Positions 48,337 to 58,586 of a stretch of 64,000 bases of DNA are shown here, piece by piece. Made by a program: the position numbers and the translations under genes. The notes beneath the pieces were generated by a model that was given only the letters and a program-made list of their open reading frames with translations, was not told the DNA's origin and did no database searches. Source of the DNA: AWTP1-13 sp963832445 (lineage in GTDB: Bacteria > Pseudomonadota > Alphaproteobacteria > Rhizobiales > Hyphomicrobiaceae). Position 1 is the first letter of the stretch. Each line of letters starts with the position of its first letter. The stretch spans positions 1 to 64,000 of the forward strand of contig CAWHUM010000009.1 in the NCBI GenBank assembly GCA_963832445.1. The letters run 5' to 3'.

Positions 48337-49274
48337 TAGCGGATCCTCGGGTCCAGGAACGTGTAGGCGACATCCACAGCCAAGTTGATGAGCACATAGG
48401 CGAGCGAGAACAGCAAGATCACGGCCTGGATGGTGGGGTAGTCGCGGGCAAGCACGGCATCGACGGTGAGGCGGCCGATGCCGGGGATGGTGTAGACCGA
48501 CTCGGTCACCACCACGCCGCCGATCAGCAGGGCGACGCCGAGCCCGATCACCGTGACGATTGGAACCGCCGCGTTGGCAAGTGCGTGCCGGATGAGCACG
48601 CGCCCCTCGGTCTGGCCCTTGGCGCGGGCCGTGCGGATGTAGTCCTCGTTCATGACCTCGAGCACGCTGGTGCGCGTGATGCGGGCGATGAGGGCAATGT
48701 AGATGACGGATAGGGTGAGCGACGGCAGGATCAGCCGCTGCAGCCAACCGCCGATCCCGAGCCTGATGCGCTGATAGCCTTGCACCGGCAGCCAGTTGAG
48801 CTCGATGGCGAAGACGTAGATGAGCATGTAGGCGATCACGAACACCGGCACCGAGAAGCCGAGCACCGAGAAGCCCATGACGATGCGGTCGAGCCAGCCG
48901 CCGTGGCGGTAGGCCGCAATTACCCCGAGTGGGACGGCAATCAGCACCGCCAGGACAATGGTGAGCAGCGCCAGTGACGCCGTCGGCTCGAGCCGGTCGA
49001 GGATCAGCTCGGCCACCTGCTTCTTGAAGAAGAACGATTCGCCGAAGTCGCCCTGCAGCGTCCTCGTCATCCAGATGACGAACTGGGTGAGGATCGGCTG
49101 GTCGAGGCCCAGGCGCTTGCGGATCTCCGCCACCTGCTCGGTGGTGGCAGTGTCGCCAGCAATGATGGCGGCGGGATCGGAGGGCGTCAGGCGCAGCATC
49201 AGGAAGACCAGCGACGCGACGATCAGCATCACCGGGATGGTCGCGGCCAGTCTTCGCAGGACGTATGCGAGCAT
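48333..49274 (-). CDS. Peptide-type ABC permease, DppB-like
   Basis: A 313-residue permease starting MLAYVLRRLAATIPVMLIVA, the standard DppB N-terminus. It has six predicted helices and the loop DYIRTARAKGQTEGRVLIRH, which contacts the ATPase. It lies 55 bases after the binding-protein gene, and its stop overlaps the DppC start. Confidence 0.88.
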   Translation of the reverse strand: MLAYVLRRLAATIPVMLIVASLVFLMLRLTPSDPAAIIAGDTATTEQVAEIRKRLGLDQPILTQFVIWMTRTLQGDFGESFFFKKQVAELILDRLEPTASLALLTIVLAVLIAVPLGVIAAYRHGGWLDRIVMGFSVLGFSVPVFVIAYMLIYVFAIELNWLPVQGYQRIRLGIGGWLQRLILPSLTLSVIYIALIARITRTSVLEVMNEDYIRTARAKGQTEGRVLIRHALANAAVPIVTVIGLGVALLIGGVVVTESVYTIPGIGRLTVDAVLARDYPTIQAVILLFSLAYVLINLAVDVAYTFLDPRIRY

Positions 49275-49329
49275 GTGCGCCGGCTTGTGTTGGGAACCAG
49301 CAGCGCGGGCTGACGGCTCCTTTGCCGTA

Positions 49330-50910
49330 TCAGTTCATGACGACGTTCCAGAACACAGGCACCGGAGTCGTCAGTATGCCGGAGATGTTCTTGCGTGCAG
49401 CAATAGGCTGGTACCACTGGCCAAGGTTGATGTGGGAGACGGCTTGCGTCGCGCGCACCTGCACCGCTTCGGCAATCACCTTCTGCTTGGCCGGATCGGT
49501 CTCGCGCGCAAATTGGTCACGCAGCTTTTCCATCTCGGTATCGCAAGGCCAGCCGAACATGGCCTTGTCGCAAGCCGAGTTCAGGAAGCCTGTGAAGATC
49601 GGATTGGTGATGTCGGCGGCCACCCAGGACGTGAGGAAGGCGTGCCAGCCACCGGCATTGGGTGGATCCTTCTTGGCACGGCGCGCAACGACTGTCTGCC
49701 AATCCATCGACTGCATGTCGACCTTGAACCCGGCCTTCTCCATGAGACTCTTGGCGACTGGGGCCAAGTTCGTCAGCACGTCCAAGTCGGTCGAGTGCAT
49801 GAGCACGATGGGCGTGCCATCGTAGCCCGCCTCCTTGAGCAGCTCCTGCGCCTTCTTGAAGTTCGATGCCAGGAGAGCATCCATGCCCTTCTCGGAGGCC
49901 AGCGGTGTCCCACACACGAACATGGCTTTGCAGGTCTTGTAGTAGTCGGGATCGCCGATCACCGCGTCCAGAAAGTCCTTCTGATTGAATGCGTACCAAA
50001 GCGCCTGGCGCACCTTTTCATTGTCGAATGGCTTGTGCAGCCAGTTGGGGCGGAAGGTGTACTGGTTGCCAAGCGGATTGTAATCCCACAGCTTGATGTT
50101 GCTGTCGCCTTTCAACAGCGGCAGCAGGTCGTGCTTGGGCGCCTCGATATACTCGATCTCGCCCCTGATGAGCGCATTCATCGCCTGCTGGTGGTCGGAG
50201 ATGGCGCGCCACTCCACGCGGTCGATATGCACCACCTTGCCGCCCGCAAGCCCCGAGGAGGGCTCGGAGCGCGGCTTGTACTTGTCGAACTTGACGTACA
50301 CGGTCTTGTCGCCGGGCTTCCACTCGTCGCGCTTGAAGACGAACGGTCCGGAGCCCGTGAAGTCGGAGATCTGCGTATTGGGGTCGGTCTCTGCCACGCG
50401 CTTTGGCATCATGAACGGCACCGCCGAGGACGGCTTGCCGAGGCCCAGCAGCACCAGGCCGGTCGGCTCCTTCAGCTTTATGACAAACGTCTTGGGGTCT
50501 TTGACCTCGAAGCCGGCGATGAAGGTCATCAGCTTCTGACCGGTGGCATCCTTCGCACCCCAGCGCTTGATAGAGGCGATGCAATCCTCCGACGTCACCG
50601 GCTGGCCGTCGTGCCAGAGCAGGCCGTCGCGCAAGGTGAAGGTGTGGGTGAGCTTGTCGGCCGAGACCTCGTGCTTCTCCACCATCTGCGGCTTGATCTC
50701 GCCATTGGCATCGGTGGCAAACAGCGTGTCGTAGATCATGTAGCCGTGGTTGCGGACGATATAGGCGGTGGTCCAGATCGGATCGAGGATCTTGAGGTCG
50801 GAATGCATCACCGCGCGCAGCGTCTTCTCCGCCTGCCCAGCGCCCGTGAAACTCGTGGCGGCAGCCACGGTCACCACGATCGCAATTGCCCACCGACGCA
50901 AGAACATCAT
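49330..50910 (-). CDS. Peptide-type substrate-binding protein, family 5
   Basis: A 526-residue SBP_bac_5 protein. The signal peptide starts MMFLRRWAIAIVVTVAAATS and ends near GQA, followed by EKTLRAVMHSDLKILDPIWT, the family's first strand, and LRDGLLWHDGQPVTSEDCIA. ATG 50910 has GGAGTGG upstream; the frame stays open another 34 codons into arginine-rich sequence that is unlikely to be translated. It is the first gene of a five-gene importer/amidase operon. Ligands of this family range from peptides to opines and nickel chelates. Confidence 0.88.
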   Translation of the reverse strand: MMFLRRWAIAIVVTVAAATSFTGAGQAEKTLRAVMHSDLKILDPIWTTAYIVRNHGYMIYDTLFATDANGEIKPQMVEKHEVSADKLTHTFTLRDGLLWHDGQPVTSEDCIASIKRWGAKDATGQKLMTFIAGFEVKDPKTFVIKLKEPTGLVLLGLGKPSSAVPFMMPKRVAETDPNTQISDFTGSGPFVFKRDEWKPGDKTVYVKFDKYKPRSEPSSGLAGGKVVHIDRVEWRAISDHQQAMNALIRGEIEYIEAPKHDLLPLLKGDSNIKLWDYNPLGNQYTFRPNWLHKPFDNEKVRQALWYAFNQKDFLDAVIGDPDYYKTCKAMFVCGTPLASEKGMDALLASNFKKAQELLKEAGYDGTPIVLMHSTDLDVLTNLAPVAKSLMEKAGFKVDMQSMDWQTVVARRAKKDPPNAGGWHAFLTSWVAADITNPIFTGFLNSACDKAMFGWPCDTEMEKLRDQFARETDPAKQKVIAEAVQVRATQAVSHINLGQWYQPIAARKNISGILTTPVPVFWNVVMN

Positions 50911-51601
50911 CGTCCACTCCACTGTCCGCAGTCTCGCCCCTATCCGCAGCCGCCAGAGCCCCGGCAGCTCTCTCCGGGTTCGGATTAGACAGCTGGGTCT
51001 GCGGCAAGTCAAAGCCTAGATGTGCCTGCTTTTTGGCGACTATGCCCGCCGTCACGGCATCGCAGCCGGCAAACATGCCGAAGCGCATTCGGCGGCACGC
51101 ATCAATGCGTTGCACGAAGTCGCGAGGTGTGCCGCGTCTGTCGGCCTGAATGTCGACGGCGCTGCATCTCCACCCTTATCGGCGCGCAACAGAGACCCTT
51201 CTGTTGATGGCGCAGAGTGCGTCGGAGACCGCAGTGCGGAGCGGAGTGCGGCAGCGCAAGGCCTCGACATGGGGTTCAGTCTTCGGCGCAGGCAGACGTG
51301 TCAGTCCCCGGCCGATTCGCATTCGTTGTTGCGCGAGACGGTGCGCTTGCCGCCAGGCCTAAACTCGAGGCTTGAAGATTGCGTGACCCGTTTCCAATCC
51401 CCGGGCCGAGTAGCTGGCGCTCGCGCCCTCCCGCGCTTCGAGCGGCGTGACGGGCCGCTGCGATCCTGGGGGATCGGCAACACCGTGCGGCAAGCGCACT
51501 TCGTGGGTGGCCCCGTAGCTTTTCAGTGTTTTCCCTGATTGGTCTGTGTCGTCTCGTCACGTGATGGTCTTGCTTGAACCTCACCGTTGGCGGCCATCTC
51601 C
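50911..51601. other. Long intergenic region, nothing recognised
   Basis: About 690 bases. It should include the promoter of the minus-strand importer operon. A plus-strand open frame (51020-51538) has no ribosome site and no family resemblance, and I do not call it. Confidence 0.35.
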
Positions 51602-51897
51602 ATGCGCACTACCCTTCACGTCTGCTCGCTCTTGCTGTGCGTTTGTGGGACTGCCTATGCCCAAACCAGCACGCCACCTAGCGGCGAGGCCTTGCCGCCC
51701 AAGGCTGAAACAACAACCCCGCCGAAACCCGTGGCAAAGACACGCAGGAGCAGATCAAGGACCGGGGAAGGGCTTGGTTTCAGCAGTGCATGCAAGACTG
51801 GGATACGGCAACCCACATGACCAAGGTGGAGTGGGAGCGCACCTGCCGAAGAGTAGCCACGGAGCGCACCAAATTTCTGATGGAGCAGTCCAGATAG
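51602..51897 (+). pseudogene. Small secreted Cys/Trp-motif protein with a frameshift
   Basis: From ATG 51602 the signal peptide MRTTLHVCSLLLCVCGTAYA and a Pro/Thr-rich linker are in one frame. After PKPVAK (about 51740) one base appears to be missing, and the second frame reads TQEQIKDRGRAWFQQCMQDW, ATHMTKVEWERTC and RRVATERTKFLMEQSR to the TAG at 51895-51897. The motif C-x3-W-x3-THMT-x2-EW-x3-C is also present twice in the next gene. As written, the motif is not expressed. Confidence 0.6.
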
Positions 51898-52092
51898 CCG
51901 GGTAACTCCGGTTCGCATGCTCCAGAAACGGCACGGCGGATTGTGCGAAATGGGCAACCCCGCTCGTGGCCGCGTCGTCGATCTCGAAGAGAGTGGTTCC
52001 TCTCGCCGATATCAGGTGAGTCCCTGATACCGGTATCCCCAATCACTGCTAGTGACAGGAGAACGAAGCAGCGGGCGCTGCGAGGATGCGCC

Positions 52093-52506
52093 ATGGGCTT
52101 TTCAAAGTTGGTGGCGGCAGGGGCTGTTGTGACGACCTGCATCTGGTACGAGGGCTTGCCGGCGTTGGCTCAAACCGAGGCGCTCTCCCGGCCCGTCTTG
52201 AAACCTGCGAAAGCGAGAGGCACCAATCCGCGCGCTGCCGTCGCGGAGGATGCAACACGCGCCGACCCGGCGCCGTCGCAAACCATCACGCGGTGCGTCG
52301 CCGGCTGGTATGGGACGAGCGACATGACGCAGGGGGAATGGCGTAAGGCCTGCGAGCGCACTGCGGCGAACCAAGGGGTGCCACAAGAGCGGGCCCTGTC
52401 GTTGTGCATAGATGCCTGGGAGCCCGCGACCCACATGACAAGGCGGGAGTGGCGGGCGGCCTGCCAGCGTTCGGTTCAGCAGCATCCTGGTGCGTTTGAG
52501 CGATGA
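52093..52506 (+). CDS. Secreted protein with two Cys/Trp motif repeats
   Basis: A 137-residue protein with an N-terminal export signal (GFSKLVAAGAVVTTCIW...ALAQ). It carries two copies of a short motif: Cys68-x3-Trp72...SDMTQGEWRKACER, and Cys105-x3-Trp109...THMTRREWRAACQR. The paired cysteines (68/87 and 105/124) could form disulfides closing each unit. ATG 52093 has GAGG nearby. Its stop overlaps the start of the broken membrane-fusion-protein gene (ATGA). No named family is recognised. Confidence 0.6.
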   Translation: MGFSKLVAAGAVVTTCIWYEGLPALAQTEALSRPVLKPAKARGTNPRAAVAEDATRADPAPSQTITRCVAGWYGTSDMTQGEWRKACERTAANQGVPQERALSLCIDAWEPATHMTRREWRAACQRSVQQHPGAFER

Positions 52507-53182
52507 GAGCCGGAGCAGGCCCGCAAGAATCACTTTTTGTATTTGCGTGCGCGTTTGCCATCACGGTCGTCCCGCTTTGCGACACGGGAGCGCATGCGCA
52601 GGGCCAGGACAGGAAGGTGACCGTGTTGCCCGTCGCCACGGTCAGGGCGGAACGCCAGGCGATAGAGAAGACCCGTGATTTCGTGGCCGGGTGGATGCGA
52701 TCGAGCGGGTGGAAGTGAGGGCACGGGTCCAGGGGTACCTTGATGCGGTGTTGTTCAAGGAGGGTGACCTGGTCAAGGCAGGGAGCCCGCTCTACCGCAT
52801 CGAGAAGGGGCTGTTCGAGGCCGCCGTCGGGCAAGCGAAAGGTGCACTGGAGCGCAGCAAGGCGGCGAAAATTCTGACTGCAGTACAGCTGCAACGGGCA
52901 GAAGAGCTGCTGGTCGAGAGCGCTGGCACCGTTGTGGCACGCGATCAGGCTCTTGCGGCAGACCGGCAGGCGGGCGGGGCCATCGTCACCGACGAGGCGA
53001 ACCTGGCAACAGCCAAGATCAATCTTGGCTACACCGAAGCGACCGCCCCGATTACCAGACGGATCGGCAAGACCAACATCACCAAGGGCAACGTGGTCGG
53101 TCCCGACAGCGGTGTCCTTGCGCTCATCGTGAGCCAGGATCCGATGGAGGGGAAAGAAGAGGAAGGCGTTAGCTTGGGATGA
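52503..53182 (+). pseudogene. Truncated membrane fusion protein of an RND efflux system
   Basis: From ATG 52503: a signal-like N-terminus, then QDRKVTVLPVATVRAERQAI in frame 3. After a shift near 52690 it reads RVEVRARVQGYLDAVLFKEG, the lipoyl/hairpin region and the beta-barrel start ATAPITRRIGKTNITKGNVV. The sequence leaves the family after LIVSQDP, and a stop follows at 53182, so the second half of an AcrA/MexA-like adaptor is missing. The gene is dead and precedes an equally decayed pump gene. Confidence 0.75.
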
Positions 53183-53399
53183 GGGGAGATTCAGTATTGG
53201 ATAGCAGGGCATCTACGTCTTTGTCGTCGAGGATGGGAGGCGAGGGACGCTCAAGACCAGCAGGGATGTGACAGCAACGTAATCGTCGAAGAGGGCTGTC
53301 GGCGGCGAGCAGGTGATCGTCGAGGCATGCAGAACCTGCGGCCCGGGCGCGCCGGTCGCCGCAACGCCCTCGCTATCGACGCTCGATCGGAGTTGATCC

Positions 53400-56300
53400 A
53401 TGCTTTCCGCGGTGTTCGTCGACCGGCCGCGGCTAGCCATTGTCATCGCCATCGTGACGACGATCGCCGGCTTGCTGGCCCTGCTGTCGATCCCCGTCGC
53501 CCAATACCCCGATATCGTCCCGCCGCAGGTCTCGGTGACCACCACCTATCCCGGAGCCTCGGCTGCGGTGGTGGACTTCGACGATAGCGCAGCCGATCGA
53601 GGCCCAGGTCACCGGCGTCGACAAGATGATCTACATGAAGAGCGTGAGCGGCGATGACGGCAGCTACACGCTGACGGCCTCCTTCGAGCTCGGCACCGAT
53701 CCCGACATCAACACGGTCAACGTCAACAACCGGGTGCAGGTGGCGCTTGTCGAGCCTGCCGCAGGACGTGCAACGCCAGGGCGTCAGTCGTGAAGAAGAA
53801 GTCGTCGGCATTGCTCGGTGTCATTGCCCTGTATTCGCCCAAAGGGACGCACGATCCGCTCTTCATCTCCAACTACGTGACCATCAACATCCTGGACCAG
53901 GTCAAGAGCACGCCCGGCGTCGGCGACGCCACGCTGTGGGGCCCGCAGGACTATGCCATCCGCGCCTGGGTTCGGCACCGACCGCTTGACGGGTCTCGGC
54001 CTGACGACCGGTGACATCATCAACGCGATCAAGTCGCAGAACGTGCAGGCCGCCGTCGGGCGCATCGGCGCCCGGCCGATTTCCAATGAGCAAAAGCTGC
54101 AGTTGAATATCGAGACGAAGGGTCGTCTCACGTCGACTGCGGAGTTCGAGAAAATCGTCATACGCACCAACCCCGACGGGTCCGTGCTTCGCCTCAGCGA
54201 CGTGGCGCGGTTGGAATTGGGTGCTGCCAACCTCGACCGGGAAACGCGCCTGAATGGAGGTGCCGCGTCAGTGATGGCCATCTACCAGTCACCGGGCGCC
54301 AATGCCATTGCCACGCTCGATGCCATTCGCGCCAAGCTTGGCCAATTTGCAACAGCGCTTTCCCGACGATCTGGCTTGGAAGATCACCTACGACCCGACC
54401 GAGTTCGTCAAGGAGACCATCAAGGAGGTGCGCAAGACGCTCATCGAGGCATTCGTCCTGGTCGTGCTGGTCGTCTTCCTCTTTCTCGGCAGCGTACGTG
54501 CAACCTTGATCCCGACGCTCGCCGTGCCCGTGAGCCTGATCGGCACCTTCATCGTACTCAAGGCGATCGGCTACTCGGCCAACTCCGTATCCTTGCTGGC
54601 GATCGTGCTGGCAATCGGCATCGTCGTCGATGACGCCATCGTCGTGGTGGAGAACGTCGAGCGCATCATGGAGGAGCACCCCGAGCTCTCGCCCGCCGAC
54701 GCGACCAAGCGCGCGATGGCGCGAGATCACGGCGCCCATCATCGCCATCACCCTGGTGCTTCTTTCCGTGTTCGTGCCGGTCGCTTTCATCCCCGGCATT
54801 TCCGGCGAGCTGTTCCGACAGTTTGCAGTGGCGGTGTCGGTTGCCATGTTCCTGTCGGCGATCAACGCCCTTACCCTGTCGCCGGCGCTTGTGCGCGGTG
54901 TTTCTGCGGCCGCATCACGGGCCGCGGCGGGGCCTCATTGGCCGCGTGATGCGCGGCATCGACCACGTGCGGGACCTGTATGGGAGTGTCGTGGCGAGGA
55001 TCGTGCGACTTCTCGGTAATCGGGCTGGCGATGGTTGCGGTCTCCGGGATCGGCGTGTGGGCCTTCAACCGCATCGTGGCAACGGGCTTCCTGCCCGAGG
55101 ACGATCAAGGCGCGCTGTTCGTCGTCGTGCAATTGCCCGGCGGGGCATCGGTCGTTCGCACCGCGGACGTCATCAAGCGGGCCGAGACAATTCTGCGGGA
55201 GGAGGAGGCCGTCGAGGACATAACCTCGGTCATCGGGCTGAACTTCATCGACAACTACTCGCAGTCCAACGCGGCCTTCATGGTCGTGACCCTCAAATCC
55301 TTCCACGATCGCGAGGATCGCGCGCTGCATGCGCCCCAGGTTATCGCGCGGCTGAACGAAAAGTTTCGCCAAATTCAGGGTGGAACGGTTGTGCCCATGG
55401 CGCCACCTCCGATCCTCGGCCTCGGCACCGGCGGCGGCTTTGCCTTTGTGCTGCAGGACGTCAGCGGTGGCGATCCAAAGGCCCTGGCGCAAGTGTTGCA
55501 GGGTCTCGTAGTGGCTGCCAACGCCGATCCGAAGCTCTCGCGCGTGTTCAGCACCTATTCCGCCACCAACCCGTCGATCTACCTCAACATCGATCGGGAC
55601 AAGGCGCAGATACTCGGCGTGCCGCTGAACGATCTCTTTCAGGTGCTGCAGGCCTCGCTCGGGGGGTTCTACGTCAACGACGTCAACCTGTTCGGCCGCA
55701 GATGGCAGGTCCAGGTGCAAGCCGAGGCGGACGACAGGTCGAGTATCGATGATGTCTATCGCATCAACGTCCGCAGCACCGACGGGAAGATGATCCCGCT
55801 GCGCAGTCTGGTGGAGGTGAAGGTGGTCGTCAGGTCGCCGTCGCTCGTGCGCTACAACAATCTTCGTGCCGTTACCGCGCAGGGCACGCCTGCGCCGGGT
55901 ATCTCGTCGGGGCAAGCTCTGAAGGCGATGGAGGAGGTCGCCGCGAACACCCTGCCCAAGGGATATGCTGGAGAATGGACGGACACCGCGTTCCAAGAGA
56001 AGCGCGCCGAGGGCAAGACGGCCATCATTCTGGGATTTGCGGTGCTGTTTGCATATCTCTTCCTGGTGGGACTGTATGAGAGCTGGACCATTCCCGTCCC
56101 AGTGCTGCTGTCAGTCACAGTCGGCATCCTCGGGTCCTACGGGGCGATCGCGCTCGCCGGCTTGACGCTCGATCTCTATGCGCAGATCGGAATGGGTCGT
56201 CTTGATCGGCCTCGCCGCCAAGAACGGCATTCTGATCTTGGAATTTGCCAAGGAGCAGAGAGAGCGCGGCGTACCGTTGCACGAGGCCGCGACGGAGGGA

Positions 56301-56723
56301 GCACGGCTGCGCTTCCGTCCGGTCATGATGACGTCGCTCGCCTTCATACTGGGGCTTCTGCCCTTGGTGATAGCGACCGGTGCCTCCGAGCTGGCGCGGC
56401 GCGGCGTCGGGACGCCGGTATTCGGCGGGATGATTCTGGCGTCTGTCGTAGGGATTTTTGCAATACCGCCGCTGTATGTCTGGTTCCAGGCCGTGCGGGA
56501 GAAATTGAAAGGTCTCGGACGGCGGTCGCCATCGGCGGCGGGCGGCGAATCTACCCAGCGTGAAGCCCACGGAATGAGCATTTCGCACCTTGTGCAGCGG
56601 GTGCGCCAGGCAGCGGCCGGCGTCATGTCGCGCTGGCGGCGGGAAGGGAGCACCCCGCAATCGTACGCAGGGCCTCAGGGCACGATCGCCGACACTCCGG
56701 CCAAGGCGCCCGAGCGGCACTGA
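53400..56723 (+). pseudogene. Heavily frameshifted RND/HAE1 multidrug efflux pump
   Basis: It starts at ATG 53400 (MLSAVFVDRPRLAIVIAIVT), and the whole AcrB/MexB-like sequence can be followed in pieces across all three frames. These include PDIVPPQVSVTTTYPG, TIAQPIEAQVTGVDKMIYMK, YSPKGTHDPLFISNYV, GVGDATLWG, LAIGIVVDDAIVVVENVER with the proton-relay Asp pair, TGFLPEDDQGALFVVVQLPG, VLIGLAAKNGILILEFAKE and VFGGMILAS. I count about eight indels. The last frame adds an unusual roughly 60-residue tail to the stop at 56723. No functional pump can be made. Confidence 0.85.
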
Positions 56724-56804
56724 TCTTGGTCGTGGCCAGTCGGACCGCGCGCCCGACCCCGCGAACCGCTCGCGCACAAATGGTCTGTCTTGCCTGCCAC
56801 CGGC

Positions 56805-57455
56805 TCAGAGTTCCATTTGCGGAACGCGATCTGGGACTGCGAGAGGTGCTTCGGTCGCCTCGACCGCGTGGCCAACCGAGACACCGGGCGCTATCTCGAG
56901 AAGGGTGGCGCGACCGTTGGGAAAGCCGATCACGGCCATCTCGGTTACGACGAGGTCCACCGGCCGCACCGACGTCAGCGGCAACGAGCATGCCTTGACG
57001 ATCTTCGGCTTGCCCTTGGCAGTGTGCTGCATCGCCACGATGACGCGCTTGGCACCGGTCACCAGGTCCATGGCGCCGCCCATTCCCGGAACCATCTTGC
57101 CGGGGATCATCCAATTGGCGAGGCGCCCCTGAGCGTCGACCTGCAGCCCGCCGAGCACCGTCATGTCGAGGTGGCCACCACGGATCAGCCCAAAGGACAT
57201 GGCGCTGTCGAAGATGGAGGCGCCGGGCAGCGCGCTGACCGGCCGCCCACCCGCGTCCGTGAGGGTCGGGTGCGCCATGCCCTCTTCGGGGATGGGCCCC
57301 GTGCCGATCAGCCCATTCTCGGACTGGAAGAACACGCTGACGTTGGCGGGAACGTAGTTTGCCACCAGCGTCGGAATGCCGATGCCCAGATTGACCAGCA
57401 TCCCTTCGCGCAGCTCGCGCGCTATGCGCTTGGCAATGACGATCTGTGCATCCAT
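56805..57455 (-). CDS. scoB: 3-oxoacid CoA-transferase subunit B
   Basis: A 216-residue beta subunit of succinyl-CoA:3-ketoacid (or acetate:acetoacetate) CoA-transferase. The catalytic Glu46 is in the SENG motif (FQSENGLIGTGP), and GIGIPTLVANYV is characteristic. It starts at ATG 57455, four bases after the A-subunit stop, so the subunits are co-translated. The enzyme activates acetoacetate for ketone-body/PHB breakdown. It is the last gene of the minus-strand block. Confidence 0.9.
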   Translation of the reverse strand: MDAQIVIAKRIARELREGMLVNLGIGIPTLVANYVPANVSVFFQSENGLIGTGPIPEEGMAHPTLTDAGGRPVSALPGASIFDSAMSFGLIRGGHLDMTVLGGLQVDAQGRLANWMIPGKMVPGMGGAMDLVTGAKRVIVAMQHTAKGKPKIVKACSLPLTSVRPVDLVVTEMAVIGFPNGRATLLEIAPGVSVGHAVEATEAPLAVPDRVPQMEL

Positions 57456-57459
57456 GCAC

Positions 57460-58107
57460 TCACCTGTTGGCGACGAGGTAGTCGACGAGCGGGGCCGGCG
57501 TCACCACGTGATCGGGCGCTATGACGCCCACGGGCACGATGTTTTCTGCCGTGGCGATGACGGTGTCCGCCGCCATGGCGATCACGGGATTGAAATTGCG
57601 TGCCGTGAGAGCGTAGGAGAGATTGCCCGCATAGTCGGCAAGGAACGCATGAACGAGAGCGAAGTCCGCTCGCAGCGCGGTCTCGAGCAGATAGCTTTTT
57701 CCGTCCACCTCTATGCGGCGCTTGCCTTCCTCCACGACGGTTCCAACCCCGGTCGGGGTGAGAACCCCACCCAATCCGAAGCCGCCAGCCCTGATGCGTT
57801 CAATCAGCGTGCCCTGCGGCACGAGATCGACCGCCATCTTGCCGGACATCATCTGCTGCTGGGTCTCCGGGTTCAGCCCGATGTGGCTAGCGACCACTCT
57901 GGCGAGCAGCCCCGCGGTGACGAGCTTGCCGATGCCTCGTCCGGGGACTGCCGTATCGTTGGCGATGACGGCGAGGTTGCGTTTGCCCTGCCGCACCAGC
58001 TCGTCGATCAGGCGTTCGGGACTGCCAACCCCCATGAACCCTCCGACCATGAGGCTTGCGCCATCGGGAATCATGGCGACAGCATCCGCGATTGAGACGG
58101 TCTTCAT
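57460..58107 (-). CDS. scoA: 3-oxoacid CoA-transferase subunit A
   Basis: A 215-residue alpha subunit. It begins MKTVSIADAVAMIPDGASLM, with the CoA-binding GGFMGVGSPERLID motif and VPQGTLIERIRAGGFGLGG. It starts at ATG 58107, right after the universal stress gene, and is followed at once by subunit B. Acetoacetate or a related short 3-oxoacid is the expected substrate. Confidence 0.9.
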   Translation of the reverse strand: MKTVSIADAVAMIPDGASLMVGGFMGVGSPERLIDELVRQGKRNLAVIANDTAVPGRGIGKLVTAGLLARVVASHIGLNPETQQQMMSGKMAVDLVPQGTLIERIRAGGFGLGGVLTPTGVGTVVEEGKRRIEVDGKSYLLETALRADFALVHAFLADYAGNLSYALTARNFNPVIAMAADTVIATAENIVPVGVIAPDHVVTPAPLVDYLVANR

Positions 58108-58115
58108 GAGTAGCG

Positions 58116-58550
58116 CTACTTGCAGATGAGAACGGGTATTCGACTTTGGCTCAGTACGCGGGTTGCGTGGCTGCCGAGAACGAGGCGCGAAAGTCCGCTC
58201 CGCCCGTGTGAGGCCATGACGATGAGATCGCAACCTCTGCTATTGGCTACCTGCAAGATACCTTCGGCCGTCTGGTCTTTGACGTGGACAGCCGCACACT
58301 CGACGTCCAACCGCTTGGCCAGATCGCAAACGGTGGCGAGGCTCTTCGATGCTGCCTCTGCCGACGCAGTCTCGTATGCATCGAATGGTACGACCACCGA
58401 GCCGTGGCATGTACGCGCCGTGGCCCAAGGTTCCGAGACTGTGACGGCTGTCGCCTTGGCGCCGAAATCCTTGGCTAGCGACAGGCCCGCGACTACCGCC
58501 TTCTCGGCCAACTGCGAGCCGTCGGTGGCGATCAGGATGTGCGCATACAT
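58116..58550 (-). CDS. Universal stress protein (UspA family)
   Basis: A 144-residue single Usp domain with an N-terminal HILIATDGSQLAEKAV and the nucleotide-binding loop ASHGRSGLSRLVLGSHAT. The first Gly of the G-x2-G-x9-G-S pattern is Ala here, so ATP binding is probable but not certain. It lies between the phasin and CoA-transferase genes. Usp proteins of such blocks are often induced under low oxygen or carbon excess. Confidence 0.88.
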   Translation of the reverse strand: MYAHILIATDGSQLAEKAVVAGLSLAKDFGAKATAVTVSEPWATARTCHGSVVVPFDAYETASAEAASKSLATVCDLAKRLDVECAAVHVKDQTAEGILQVANSRGCDLIVMASHGRSGLSRLVLGSHATRVLSQSRIPVLICK

Positions 58551-58586
58551 TGTTGGTGCCGCCTACGGTCTCACGCGCCAGGTGAA

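Noticed and set aside
51020..51538. 172-codon plus-strand frame
   Set aside because: No start signal and no recognisable domain; the composition resembles non-coding GC-rich DNA.
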